DNA of 64,000 nucleotides from JAKAAZ01 sp963817855 (GCA_963817855.1 CAWFQA010000004.1:558001-622000); one strand, 5' to 3'. Counted from the stretch's first letter, positions 55,493 through 64,000 are shown. Translations and numbers: made by a program. Notes: a model not told the origin generated them from the letters alone.

Positions 55493-55953
55493 GCCGACTT
55501 GTCCTCTTTTCCTGCGGCGGTGAGTGCGCGCGCGTTCGAGGAGACGGCGACCGCGTCCTCCGCAGCTGGATGATTATGGTTGGTGTACGAAGGGCCGTGC
55601 GTCACGAAACCTACGCCGAGCGTGATCAGGGCGATTCCGAACCAACGAGCGGGCGAGATGGTTTCTCCCAGCCAGAATTTCGACAGCAGCTCGATGATGA
55701 CATAGCCAAAACCAGTGGCGGGAAGAACGAATGTCAGATCCGCCCAGGAGAGGGCGGTCAGGTAAGAGGCGAAGAAGAGAACCAGAAAAAAAATCCCGCT
55801 CACCACCCATGGATTTTTAAGCGCGATCAACAGACTGAACAGATGATGCAGCGACACCGGGCCAACCTGCTTCATGCCCGCGCTCAGGAATGTATCGCCC
55901 ACCGATGCGCCGACCATAACGGCACCGAGAATCAGGTAGCGGCGAAATGTCAT
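55489..55953 (-). CDS. Four-helix DMT/EamA-like membrane protein B
   Basis: Membrane protein of 154 residues with four hydrophobic helices and a hydrophilic C-terminal tail. GASVGDTFLSAGMKQVGPV and SWADLTFVLPATGFGYVIIELLSKFWLGE mirror its partner (SWADVSLVAPA...), showing a common origin. ATG 55953 is preferred over ATG 55989 because the extra 12 residues are not membrane-like, but neither has a strong Shine-Dalgarno site. Coupled to the downstream partner by ATGA. Role possibly translocation of a hopanoid or its polar head precursor (inference). Confidence 0.75.
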   Translation of the reverse strand: MTFRRYLILGAVMVGASVGDTFLSAGMKQVGPVSLHHLFSLLIALKNPWVVSGIFFLVLFFASYLTALSWADLTFVLPATGFGYVIIELLSKFWLGETISPARWFGIALITLGVGFVTHGPSYTNHNHPAAEDAVAVSSNARALTAAGKEDKSA

Positions 55954-56096
55954 GGTGGACTGGGAGATGGCGATAACGAAATCCCTCAACCTGCGCTGCA
56001 GGTTTCATTTCGATCGTGTTGGCGTTTGCAACAGAAACGCGGCCAGCAATTTTCTGGGCCGACCGCGCGATTGGAATCCAACTTACCGGCGCGTGC

Positions 56097-57572
56097 TCAA
56101 GCGCCGACTTGTTGCGTAGCTGCGATGGCGGCCTTGTCCCGCTTGCTTTTGGCGACCACGCGATTCCGTTGGGCGCGCAGTTTCAGGAATGCCTTTGCCT
56201 CCACATACAAACGCGGCAGATCGCGATTGATAATCGCCTTGCTGACCACGCGCCATGCAGCTTTGGGGCGGAAATAGTATTCATCGTAGAAGCGATGCAC
56301 CATCTCCAGAACATATTCCGTCGGCAATCCTGGATATTCGACGTGGGCCAATTGATGGCCTTCTTCATCGACCATGGCGCCGTTGTTGATGATGAATCCG
56401 TTGCTCTTGGCGAAGTCATAAAACTCCGTTCCAGGATATGCATGGGCAATGGAGACCTGAATCGTTTCCACATCGAGCGACTTGGCAAAATTGATGGTGT
56501 TGCGAATGGATTCCTTGGTTTCACCGGGAAGGCCCAGAATAAAGTCGCCATGGATGGTGAGGCCAAGATCGTGGCAATCGCGGGTAAAGTCGCGCGCGCG
56601 TTCGACCGTGGCGCCTTTCTTGATGTTCTTAAGAATTTGTGGATCGCCGGATTCGAAACCGACAATCAGCAGGCGGCATCCGGCTTCGCGCATCGCCTTC
56701 AGCGTGTCGCGGTCGGTGGTGACGCGCGAGGTGCAGGACCAGGTGAGGCCAAGCGGTTTCAACTTCCCGCACAACTCGATAGTGCGAGCTTTCTGGATGT
56801 TGAAGGTGTCGTCGTCGAAAAAATATTCTTTGACATGCGGGAACAGTTCCTTCGCATGCGCCATTTCAGCGGCAACATCATCGGTGGAACGCTTGCGCCA
56901 CGCATGTCCGCTCAAGGTCTGCGGCCAGAGGCAAAACGTACACTGCGCAGGGCAGCCGCGCGTCGAGTAAAGCGACACATACGGGTGCAGCAGGAATGGG
57001 ACGTTGTACTTGGTCACGTCCATGTCGCGGGCGTAGATGTCGGTCACCCACGGCATCGCATCCAGATCCTCAACTTGCGGACGATCGGGATTGTGAACAA
57101 TCTGGCCATCCTTGCGATAGCTGATGCCGAGAATTTCATTCAGGGGCTTGCCATTGGCATACTCCACCGTGGAGAAATCAAACTCGCGACGGCAAACAAA
57201 ATCGATCACCGGGCACTCATTCAATGCGCGATCCGGAGATGTGGTCACCGGTGGCCCAACAAAGGCAATCCGAATTGATGGATTTGCGGCCTTGATGGCT
57301 TCAGCCAGCTTCTGGTCCCCCTGCCAGCCGGGAGTGCTGGTGAACAACACCAGAAACTCATACTGCTTGCAGATCTCGATGGTCTCCTCCGCGCTAACGT
57401 GGTGCGGGGGTGCGTCAAGAAGGCGCGAACCCTCGAGCATTCCAGCCGGATATGCCAGCCAGACGGGGTACCAGTAGGATTCGATTTCGCGGGTGGCGGG
57501 CCAGCGCGAACTGGCACCACCATCAAAATTCTCAAAGGAGGGCGGGTTAAGAAATATCGTCTTTAGGGGCAT
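56097..57572 (-). CDS. hpnJ: Radical SAM protein HpnJ
   Basis: B12-binding-type radical SAM enzyme of 491 residues. The N-terminal MPLKTIFLNPPSFENFDGGA opens the cobalamin-binding-like domain (to about 180); the cluster motif is Cys207, Cys211, Cys214 in STRGCPAQCTFCLWPQ. HpnJ is required for the cyclitol ether of bacteriohopanetetrol in Burkholderia. It is separated from the hpnE operon by the two small DMT genes and read on the opposite strand. The HpnI and HpnK partners are not in the window. Confidence 0.93.
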   Translation of the reverse strand: MPLKTIFLNPPSFENFDGGASSRWPATREIESYWYPVWLAYPAGMLEGSRLLDAPPHHVSAEETIEICKQYEFLVLFTSTPGWQGDQKLAEAIKAANPSIRIAFVGPPVTTSPDRALNECPVIDFVCRREFDFSTVEYANGKPLNEILGISYRKDGQIVHNPDRPQVEDLDAMPWVTDIYARDMDVTKYNVPFLLHPYVSLYSTRGCPAQCTFCLWPQTLSGHAWRKRSTDDVAAEMAHAKELFPHVKEYFFDDDTFNIQKARTIELCGKLKPLGLTWSCTSRVTTDRDTLKAMREAGCRLLIVGFESGDPQILKNIKKGATVERARDFTRDCHDLGLTIHGDFILGLPGETKESIRNTINFAKSLDVETIQVSIAHAYPGTEFYDFAKSNGFIINNGAMVDEEGHQLAHVEYPGLPTEYVLEMVHRFYDEYYFRPKAAWRVVSKAIINRDLPRLYVEAKAFLKLRAQRNRVVAKSKRDKAAIAATQQVGA

Positions 57573-57709
57573 AAGCTCAACCCTAATTTTACCACCGTAA
57601 GGCTTCGCTATGCCGGTTTGTTGCAGTTGGCTAAAGGGTTGCCCTGCCGCGGTTTTCAGGGACTTGTCAGAGCCAAAATTGTAGCCCTCGAGTGAGGAGT
57701 CGGGATGTC

Positions 57710-59332
57710 TTAATGAGATAAGGCTGCCGGGTTCGGTGTCGCTGCATTGCTCAGTGGTTGAGCACTCCCTTTCGCCCAGTCTTCCAGATCTCCCATCGCG
57801 CTCAGCAGATCGAGTTTCACTCTCGTCACGTCGAATTGCGCATCCTGAAGTCCAACGAAGCGGGTGCGTTCTTCCACCCGATATTGATCGGTCTGCTGCG
57901 GCGTCACCGCCTGACCATTCGCGCCACCCTGGTTCATTTGGGTGACGGTCTCGGTCAGCGTATCTTGCGCCAGTTGCTGTTGCAGGTCGGCAACCTGCTC
58001 TTGTGCTTCCAGTTCGCGCAAGCTGTGCCAGAGTGTCAGGTTGCCTTCATCATTCTGTATCTTCGCCAGCTCCGCCTGCTGCCGGTCATGCTTTGCGATG
58101 GCTGCGGACTCCTGTGCCTTGTCGTGCTTGATGCGATCGAAGATCGGCCATGTCGCATTGATTCCTACTCCGACATTGTTTGGAGTAAAGTGCCGATAAT
58201 ACTGGTCATAACCGTTGAAACTGGCAAATCGAGCGTACTGAAACGCGCCGTATACGATGGGGCGATTTTCCGCCCGCTTATCCCCCCAGGCCTCGTACAT
58301 TCTGGCATTCGCAGTGGCAAAGGCAGCCTGGACCGCCGGAGCCTCGTTTTCCTTCGACATCAATGCTTGAAAATCCAGATCGGGCAAGGGCGGAACAGAC
58401 GCCGCCGCCGGCGTAATTGCGTTCGTATCCAGACCGGTCAGTCCCGACAAATGTTGGCGCAACTCGTCCGCGTGATCCTCCAGATGAATTTTTTGCAGTT
58501 GAATTTGCGCGCGGGTCAGCTTTGCCTGTGTCAGATTCATTTTGCTTTCCAGGCCTGCTTCGAGTCGATCTTGCACGATTGCAGCCAGCTTATCGGCATC
58601 CGATGTCGCCTGCTCCAGAGCCTGGATTTCCGCCAGCGTTTTACTCAACTCAATGTAACTTACGGAAGCGTCCAGAATGACCTGCCGCCGCTGATCTTTC
58701 AGGCTGAGGGTGGCGGCCTTGACCGCTGCGTGCGCAGAGCGGATGTAATCTGGCTGCGAGAAACTGAATGCGAGGAACTGCGACTGTACATTGAACAGCG
58801 TCGGATTGCCGAGTGGGAATCCGTAGGAGTAGCCCAGGCCCGAACCGACAGAAACACTGGGAATATAGATGTCGCGAGTCTCCATCCAGATGGCGCGAGT
58901 CCGCTGCTGATTGGCTTCCGCGACGTGCACGGCATGGCTATTGCGCAGCGCCAGGTCGACAACGGTGTAGAGAGAGACATCTCCTACCATCGACGCGTCC
59001 ATGTCCGCCGAGTCGGAGTCAGGTCGCTCCGGAAGTGCCATGGCCAGTGACTCTCCAGCATTCGGTAGATACGAAAATTGCGGGGAATTGGAGAGCACCG
59101 CAGTGGGACGTGGAGCATTCGGCAGCGGCTTATCTGTTCGCTGGGCATAGCCAGCCATGGCGAGAGAAACTGCCGCTGCCAGCACCGCGAGGATCTGTCT
59201 CGAGCAGCGGTTGCTCTTGCCAGTTCGCGAATTCAATTGGAGCCTATCCATCCCGTCTGATTCTAAACGGGGCTGGCCGTCCCCATTTTTGCGAGTGGAG
59301 ATTGCATGCAGAGAATTTGGTGGCTGATTCAT
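57710..59332 (-). CDS. TolC-family outer-membrane efflux protein
   Basis: Outer-membrane channel protein. The longest form has 540 residues; the first 27 look weak and ATG 59251 gives a signal peptide ending MAGYAQ. ATG 59332 overlaps the stop of the TPR gene (ATGA), which favours it. The body has the paired TolC repeats (LRNSHAVHVAEANQQRTRAIWMETRD, SVGSGLGYSYGFPLGNP, LEAGLESKMNLTQAKLTRAQIQLQKI, QTDQYRVEERTRFVGLQDAQFD) forming the alpha-barrel. Partner genes are the TPR protein and membrane-fusion protein upstream. Confidence 0.88.
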   Translation of the reverse strand: MNQPPNSLHAISTRKNGDGQPRLESDGMDRLQLNSRTGKSNRCSRQILAVLAAAVSLAMAGYAQRTDKPLPNAPRPTAVLSNSPQFSYLPNAGESLAMALPERPDSDSADMDASMVGDVSLYTVVDLALRNSHAVHVAEANQQRTRAIWMETRDIYIPSVSVGSGLGYSYGFPLGNPTLFNVQSQFLAFSFSQPDYIRSAHAAVKAATLSLKDQRRQVILDASVSYIELSKTLAEIQALEQATSDADKLAAIVQDRLEAGLESKMNLTQAKLTRAQIQLQKIHLEDHADELRQHLSGLTGLDTNAITPAAASVPPLPDLDFQALMSKENEAPAVQAAFATANARMYEAWGDKRAENRPIVYGAFQYARFASFNGYDQYYRHFTPNNVGVGINATWPIFDRIKHDKAQESAAIAKHDRQQAELAKIQNDEGNLTLWHSLRELEAQEQVADLQQQLAQDTLTETVTQMNQGGANGQAVTPQQTDQYRVEERTRFVGLQDAQFDVTRVKLDLLSAMGDLEDWAKGSAQPLSNAATPNPAALSH

Positions 59333-60351
59333 CCGCGTGGCGCCTGTTGCGCCGGTTCATATAGACTAGCCAATGCGTGTGCCGCCGCAAATTCCTTCTT
59401 CGCTTCCGCCTTGTTGCCGGCGGAGGCCAGCAGTTTGCCGAGCTGAACCTGCACTTGAAACGCGGGTGCATCTTCTGATTGCTCGCGCGATGCAAGATAC
59501 CGTCGCAGCATTTGCTCGGCCTGCGCTGCATCCTTGTGCTTCTCGATCAGCAACGTGGCCCCTTGAACCAGCGCCGGTCCTTCGCTTGGATCTGCGGCGA
59601 TACCACGTTGAATCGCCTGCTGCATGGCTGCAAAATTCCTCCGCTCGGCGTAGAACTCCGCCAGGCCCATCCATTCATCCGCCGGATAGGATGAAGTCTG
59701 GACGGCGAGCTTCCACTCGTCTTCCGCTCCGGAATCATCCGACTTCTTTTCGTCGATCTTTGCCTGCAGCGCGTGGTAGCGAGCTGCATTCAGCGGCTGC
59801 AGTTGCTGCGCAACCTGTTCGGCCTGGGCCGGTCCGCCGCCTAAGACTCGCGGGACGTCGATCAGATACTCTCCCAGATCGGAGAGCGCGGATTCGTTTT
59901 TTGGGTCGAGGCGAACCGCCGTTTCAAACTCCGCATGCACTTTTTTTGCGAGCGAGTAGGCGCGGGTAAGGGATGCGTGTGCAGCCGCGTCGCCGTAGGC
60001 TCGGCCGAGCCATTGATGATAGCGGCTGTTGTTCGGCTCCAGCTCGACAGCACGATTGCACTCCTGTTCCGCCTCGGCCCATTGTTCTTCCTGGATGTAG
60101 ACGCGGCAGAGCAGATCGTGATCGGCAGCGTTGGCGGAGTTTCTGGCCAAATCTTGTTGCAGCAGGGCAATGGCGTCATTGGCATGTCCGTCTTTCAAAT
60201 CCTGACGGATGGAGCGCTCAACCGCGGGGTCGCTGGCAGTTGGAGCTGTACGATCCGGCCCCATGGCGAGGCTGATCCCAGCACAGAAAATCAGCAGGGT
60301 TGCGAGCGAAAGCAGGCGGCGCAGAGGTTTTGATGGAGCGACAGAGTGCAT
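59329..60351 (-). CDS. Exported TPR protein between adaptor and TolC genes
   Basis: Protein of 340 residues with an N-terminal hydrophobic leader (LLSLATLLIFCAGISLA) and a series of tetratricopeptide-like helices (DHDLLCRVYIQEEQWAEAEQE, YHQWLGRAYGDAA, DEWMGLAEFYAERRNFAAM). The gene is four bases from the adaptor gene and overlaps the TolC gene, so all three form one operon. A TPR protein in an efflux operon is unusual; it may organise the complex in the periplasm. Function not known. Confidence 0.8.
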   Translation of the reverse strand: MHSVAPSKPLRRLLSLATLLIFCAGISLAMGPDRTAPTASDPAVERSIRQDLKDGHANDAIALLQQDLARNSANAADHDLLCRVYIQEEQWAEAEQECNRAVELEPNNSRYHQWLGRAYGDAAAHASLTRAYSLAKKVHAEFETAVRLDPKNESALSDLGEYLIDVPRVLGGGPAQAEQVAQQLQPLNAARYHALQAKIDEKKSDDSGAEDEWKLAVQTSSYPADEWMGLAEFYAERRNFAAMQQAIQRGIAADPSEGPALVQGATLLIEKHKDAAQAEQMLRRYLASREQSEDAPAFQVQVQLGKLLASAGNKAEAKKEFAAAHALASLYEPAQQAPRG

Positions 60352-60354
60352 ACA

Positions 60355-61603
60355 TTATTCCGCGCGGCGCACAGCCTGGCCGTTGTGCACGGTGGATCCA
60401 TCGACCGCGGACAGAACCACAATGTCGCCGGGGTGCAGTCCGAATACGATCTGAACCTTCATCAGGTTCAGGGCGCCAATTTTGACCGGAATTCGCTTGA
60501 GATGCCCATTATTGAGTCCATAGACGTAGTCCCCTTTATCGTCGATCCGAAGAGCTTCGCGAGGGATTAGTAGGACATTTTTCAGGTCTTTCAAAACCAC
60601 CGTGATGGTGACATTGGTGTTCGGCAACAGAGTTTCGTCCGCGTCATCGACCGAAACAAGCGCCTCACCGACGTTGCGCGTTCCGTAGGCGATGATGGTG
60701 GACGGCGTGCGGATGACGTGTCCGTGCCAGATACGATTGGGAAGCGCAGCCCACACAATGGTGACCGGTTCGCCGGCCGCCAGCTTTCCGATTTCCGGCT
60801 CGTCGAAATAGGCATGCACCTGAATCTGTTTCAGGTCCGCCATTTGCAATAACTGGAAACCGCCGGGCACAAAATCGCTGGTTCGCGTTGACACAGAGTA
60901 GACCGTTCCGGCAAAGGGAGCGCGAACATTTTCTTTCTGCAGGGTATCCAGCGCCGAGCTGTAGGCAGCTTGGGCATTGGCTAGGTTCGCGGTCGTATGT
61001 TGCAAGTCAATCGGAGCATATCCCTGCGTCTGCTGCTGGCCCATTGCTTTCAGGCTTGCATCGTCGGCGGCCAGCGCTCTGCGCGCGGCATCGACTTCGC
61101 TGGTGGAGGCTGCACCTTGTTTCTGTAAATTCTCCAGCGTCGCCAGGTTCGCCGCCTGCTGATTTCTTACGGCTTTCGCCTTATCGATATCGCTGGTCAG
61201 GGTGATCTGCTCGTGGCGGGTTCCACCGTGACGCAGCGCTTCCAATTCCGCTTGTGCTCCGCGCACCGCCGCCAACGCGGCAGCGACCTGGCTTCGAGCG
61301 GTAGAGTCGTCGAGCGAAATTAGAAGTTGACCTTTTTGGACCTTTTCGCCCTCGTGGACATACACCATCTTCACGGTTCCTGGCAGTGGGCTGTAGGCTG
61401 CAAAGTTATGAATCGGCTGGACGACACCGTTGGTTGGCAGAGTGGTAACTTGTTCGCCCATCTGCTGCCGTGCCCATTCTTACCGGAGTTGCACCGCGGC
61501 TGGAGTAATGCAGCAGGATGGCTGCGGCCAAAAGAACCAATGCAACCATGATCCAGAAATTACGTTTTTTTTGCGACGCATCTTGCGGTGACGGAGCGGC
61601 CAT
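60355..61603 (-). CDS. Membrane-fusion (HlyD/RND-type) adaptor, interrupted by a +1 frameshift
   Basis: Periplasmic adaptor of about 415 residues if restored. The 5' frame from ATG 61603 encodes the membrane anchor (KKRNFWIMVALVLLAAAILLHYSS); the 3' frame holds the rest: barrel-sandwich and lipoyl half (YSPLPGTVKMVYVHEGEKVQKGQLL), coiled-coil hairpin (DIDKAKAVRNQQAANLATLENLQKQG), lipoyl return (NVRAPFAGTVYSVSTR) and beta-barrel (VTIVWAALPNRIWHGHV). One surplus G in either GGG run (plus-strand CCC at 61457-61459 or 61473-61475) separates them. Without the shift the protein would lack its anchor. No pump gene is adjacent. Confidence 0.85.
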
Positions 61604-61802
61604 AATGAGATCTTGGTATCTCTAAGAAGAATCAGTATATAAGACGCTGGACGCGAGTCTTGGGATTCAAAGACATAAAAGACAATGAGGTCATTCTGGT
61701 ATCAGAGGCGCGAGATCCGTTCATGAGTTTCGGCCGCGGGACGAGAAACGTGGCGAGCGAGGATATCGATTCTGGGGTCCGCGTTTCGTACAATCAAGCT
61801 AT

Positions 61803-62219
61803 ATGGCATCCAGCACAAAGCGAACCGCACCACGATATACCGAAGATCACGCTCGGGCCGGACTTGATCACGCGTTTCCAGAGATCGAGACATGGCCGAA
61901 CCAATTTCCCGGATATGAGATTGTCATCGACGATCCGGAGTTTACCTCTGTTTGCCCCAAGACCGGACTGCCGGATTTCGGCGTCATTCTTTTGCGGTAC
62001 GAGCCTCGGAAGATGTGCCTGGAACTGAAGTCCTACAAGGAATATTTATTCTCCTACCGCAATCTCGGAATCTTCCAGGAAAACGTCGTCAACCAGGTGC
62101 TGAAGGATGTGGTGAAGGCCTGCGATCCGGTGTGGGCGACAGTGCGCGGAGAATTCCGTCCGCGCGGCGGCATCTCGACCATTGTCGAGGCGCACTGGCC
62201 GCGGAAGAAATCGAAGTAG
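61803..62219 (+). CDS. queF: NADPH-dependent preQ1 synthase (nitrile reductase) QueF
   Basis: Reduces preQ0 to preQ1 in queuosine synthesis; 138 residues, the short unimodular form. The catalytic Cys51 and Asp58 lie in SVCPKTGLPDFG, and ELKSYKEYLFSYRNLGIFQENVVNQVL is the conserved substrate/cofactor region. No other queuosine gene (queC, queD, queE, tgt) is in the window, and no preQ1 riboswitch was recognised upstream. Confidence 0.95.
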   Translation: MASSTKRTAPRYTEDHARAGLDHAFPEIETWPNQFPGYEIVIDDPEFTSVCPKTGLPDFGVILLRYEPRKMCLELKSYKEYLFSYRNLGIFQENVVNQVLKDVVKACDPVWATVRGEFRPRGGISTIVEAHWPRKKSK

Positions 62220-62326
62220 CGATGCGGATGTTGTCAAGTGACGACGCTGTTCGCGGACTTGCCGGGATGCTGCCCCCTGTGATGAATTGATCGATTCTCC
62301 GGCACGGCCTGATATGCTGGCGGCTC

Positions 62327-63574
62327 ATGCCGCACGAGAAAGCACAATCTTCAACTCGACTGCCAGCTTCCGCGGCGTGGACCGCGCTCGCGCTGCTAAC
62401 TGCGCTGAACCTGCTGAACTATACCGACCGCTATGTGCTGGCTGGCGTGCAGCCGCTGGTGCAGCGAGCCTTCCAGGTGAACGATGAGCGCATCGGCAGC
62501 CTTACGTTCGCGTTTTTCATCACCTACATGTTCGCCGCTCCGCTGACGGGATGGCTCGGCGATCGCTTTCCTCGTAAGCCGCTGATTCTGGCCGGCGGTC
62601 TTCTGTGGTCGCTGCTGACGATCTCGACAGCGATGGTGCACACCTTCGGCGAACTATACCTGCGGCACGCGCTGGTTGGCATTGGCGAGGCGAGCTTTGG
62701 CATATTTGCTCCAGCGCTGTTGTCGGACTATTGGCCGGCGGAGCAGCGCAATCGCATCCTGACTATGTTCTATCTGGCGCTCCCGGTCGGCGCTGCGCTG
62801 GGGTACATTGTGGGGGGAACGTTGGGCCAGGCTTACGGATGGAAGGCGCCGTTTTACGCCGCCGCCGCTCCGGGGCTGCTGGTGGTGTTGCTGGTCTGGA
62901 TCTTTCTGCGAGAGCCGGCGCGGGGAGCCTCCGAGCCGCTGGCCATTCGCCCAGACCGGGCGACAATCGCCGGCTTGACGCACAATGCTGCGTACTGGAC
63001 GGCAACGCTTGGCATGGCGATGATGGTGTTTACGCTGGGCGGCATTTCAGTATGGATGCCTACGTTCCTCTATCGCTACGCGCATGTTTCGCTGGCGGGG
63101 GCTAGTCAGACTCTCGGCGCGATTACCGTGATCGATGGAATCCTGGGAACCTGGCTGGGTGGATGGCTGGCGCAGCGATGGTTGCGACGCAACAAGGCTG
63201 CGCTTTATCTGCTCTCTGCGTGGAGCATGCTGCTGACCGCGCCGTTTGCGGTGTTGGTTTTCTACGGGCCGCGCGTAACCATGGTGCCAAGCCTGGTGGT
63301 GGCGGAGTTTCTGCTGTTTCTGAATACGGGGCCGTTGAATGCCGCCATCGTGAACGCAGTCGACGCACCGATCCGATCGACGGCGATTGCGATTGAACTG
63401 TTCATCATCCACGCGCTCGGCGACGCGCCTTCGCCGCGCATCATCGGCTGGGTGTCCGATCATTCCTCTTTGCGAGAAGGCCTTGCCGTTACTTTGATCA
63501 CGCTTGTGCTCTCGGCGATTTTGATTTTTGCGGGTGCGAAATATGCTCCCGAGATCGATACGGCCGAGGTTTAG
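62327..63574 (+). CDS. MFS transporter, spinster-like
   Basis: Twelve-helix major-facilitator protein of 415 residues. LNLLNYTDRYVLAGVQPLVQ at the first helix and GWLGDRFPRKPLILAGG in the loop between helices 2 and 3 are typical of spinster-like MFS proteins, some of which carry lipids. It precedes a GT2 gene by 49 bases on the same strand. Substrate unknown. Confidence 0.88.
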   Translation: MPHEKAQSSTRLPASAAWTALALLTALNLLNYTDRYVLAGVQPLVQRAFQVNDERIGSLTFAFFITYMFAAPLTGWLGDRFPRKPLILAGGLLWSLLTISTAMVHTFGELYLRHALVGIGEASFGIFAPALLSDYWPAEQRNRILTMFYLALPVGAALGYIVGGTLGQAYGWKAPFYAAAAPGLLVVLLVWIFLREPARGASEPLAIRPDRATIAGLTHNAAYWTATLGMAMMVFTLGGISVWMPTFLYRYAHVSLAGASQTLGAITVIDGILGTWLGGWLAQRWLRRNKAALYLLSAWSMLLTAPFAVLVFYGPRVTMVPSLVVAEFLLFLNTGPLNAAIVNAVDAPIRSTAIAIELFIIHALGDAPSPRIIGWVSDHSSLREGLAVTLITLVLSAILIFAGAKYAPEIDTAEV

Positions 63575-63623
63575 ATTTGTAGAGTCGCGACGGCGCCGGG
63601 GAGAATCGGCATACTAGAGGAAC

Positions 63624-64000
63624 ATGTCTTCTGTGCTTGCACTGTTTCATCACGGGCGATTTTTGTTCGCGGTTTTTACTTGGATCATCGCGGCGGCGTG
63701 GCTGTCGCGGGTGATTCCGGCATTTTGGATGTTGCCCCAGGTTCCGAACCTTTTGCAAGACTCCCACATAACCGGCGACAAGTTCGATGAGCCGACGACA
63801 TGGCCATCCGTGACCGTCATTGTTCCGGCAAAAGATGAGGCGATCGCGATTGAGCGCTCCCTGCGCAGTCTGGTGGACTGCGACTATCCGAACCTGCGGG
63901 TCATTGCCGTGGATGATCGTTCGATTGATGCAACCGGCAGGCTGATGGATGAGCTTGCCCAGTCGCCTGAATCGCACGGTCGTTTGCGAGTGCTCCACAT
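63624..64000 (+). CDS. Family 2 glycosyltransferase, 3' end outside window
   Basis: First 125 residues of a membrane-associated GT2. An N-terminal hydrophobic helix (about 12-35) precedes WPSVTVIVPAKDEAIAIERSL and VIAVDDRSIDATG, the nucleotide-sugar-binding part of the GT-A fold. AGAGG lies just before ATG 63624. HpnB-type hopene-associated glycosyltransferases have a similar start, but the fragment is too short to tell; the ceramide-glucosyltransferase-like start expected of HpnI is not seen. Confidence 0.85.
   Translation, partial: MSSVLALFHHGRFLFAVFTWIIAAAWLSRVIPAFWMLPQVPNLLQDSHITGDKFDEPTTWPSVTVIVPAKDEAIAIERSLRSLVDCDYPNLRVIAVDDRSIDATGRLMDELAQSPESHGRLRVLH

Noticed and set aside
55990..56096. 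Terminator downstream of hpnJ (CGGCC/GGCCG pairing with a short T-rich stretch)
   Set aside because: Stem is imperfect and the T tract is only TTTCT, so the evidence is too weak to annotate.
56016..57278. A 420-codon plus-strand ORF opposite hpnJ
   Set aside because: It is antisense to a clear radical SAM gene with all motifs intact; its own translation shows no family pattern.
57758..59050. A 430-codon plus-strand ORF opposite the TolC-family gene
   Set aside because: Shadow of the real gene; composition is arginine/leucine-rich without domain signatures.
61604..61802. preQ1 riboswitch before queF
   Set aside because: No compact hairpin-plus-A-rich tail of the preQ1 type was recognised in the 199-base leader.

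Overview
This 64 kb window reads as chromosomal DNA of an acidobacterium, most like the order Acidobacteriales. That is inferred from gene content, not from a marker gene: a complete Tol-Pal system, a hopanoid (hpn) operon, a winged-helix/TolB-propeller regulator, an OprB-type carbohydrate porin and a GlgE operon occur together on a moderately GC-rich sequence. I saw no rRNA, tRNA, CRISPR array, insertion sequence or phage gene. Coding density is high, and no gap over about 310 bases lacks a gene or gene remnant.

Layout. 1-536: carbohydrate porin, cut by the left edge. 762-8279 (minus): glycan/osmolyte operon of GlgE, a TreS-maltokinase fusion, a GT-A glycosyltransferase and an MscS-like membrane protein. 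8510-21929: mixed housekeeping and accessory genes, namely inositol-phosphate synthase, an M48 protease, LexA, a broken trypsin-like protease, a VOC protein and a remnant of a second copy, a DUF3224 protein, a membrane-bound regulator with a propeller, a FliA/WhiG sigma factor, CcmC, CcmE, an HdeD-like protein and a hydroxybutyrate dehydrogenase. 21941-33651 (mostly minus): sugar and amino-sugar catabolism (RhaT-like transporter, NagA, AGE epimerase, secreted toroid protein, Gfo/Idh oxidoreductase, PLP dehydratase, DapA-like aldolase, epimerase), then an alpha/beta-hydrolase-fold protein, an FMN split-barrel protein and a TSUP permease. 33688-39394 (minus): tolQ-tolR-tolA-tolB-pal-cpoB plus a small downstream ORF. 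39552-44042: recN, an esterase and ispH.

44146-57572 is the hopanoid locus. The plus-strand operon is shc, hpnH, a 141-aa unknown, hpnA, hpnG, two zinc alcohol dehydrogenases, hpnC, hpnD and hpnE, with many start/stop overlaps. On the minus strand follow two coupled four-helix DMT proteins and hpnJ. IspH just upstream supplies isoprenoid units, HpnCDE make squalene, Shc cyclises it, HpnH and HpnG add and trim the adenosine-derived side chain, and HpnJ would make the cyclitol ether. The two dehydrogenases and the 141-aa protein have no assigned step and are the best candidates here for undescribed biology. 57710-61603 holds TolC, TPR and membrane-fusion genes with no pump; then come queF, an MFS transporter and a GT2 cut by the right edge.

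Several genes carry single-base frameshifts, most beside short homopolymers (porin, trypsin-like protease twice, DUF3224, shc, membrane-fusion protein, possibly the sigma factor). Because shc is otherwise perfect and sits in an intact operon, I suspect sequence errors for most of them, but real decay cannot be excluded. Start codons below were moved from the longest ORF wherever a Shine-Dalgarno sequence, signal peptide or gene overlap argued for it.
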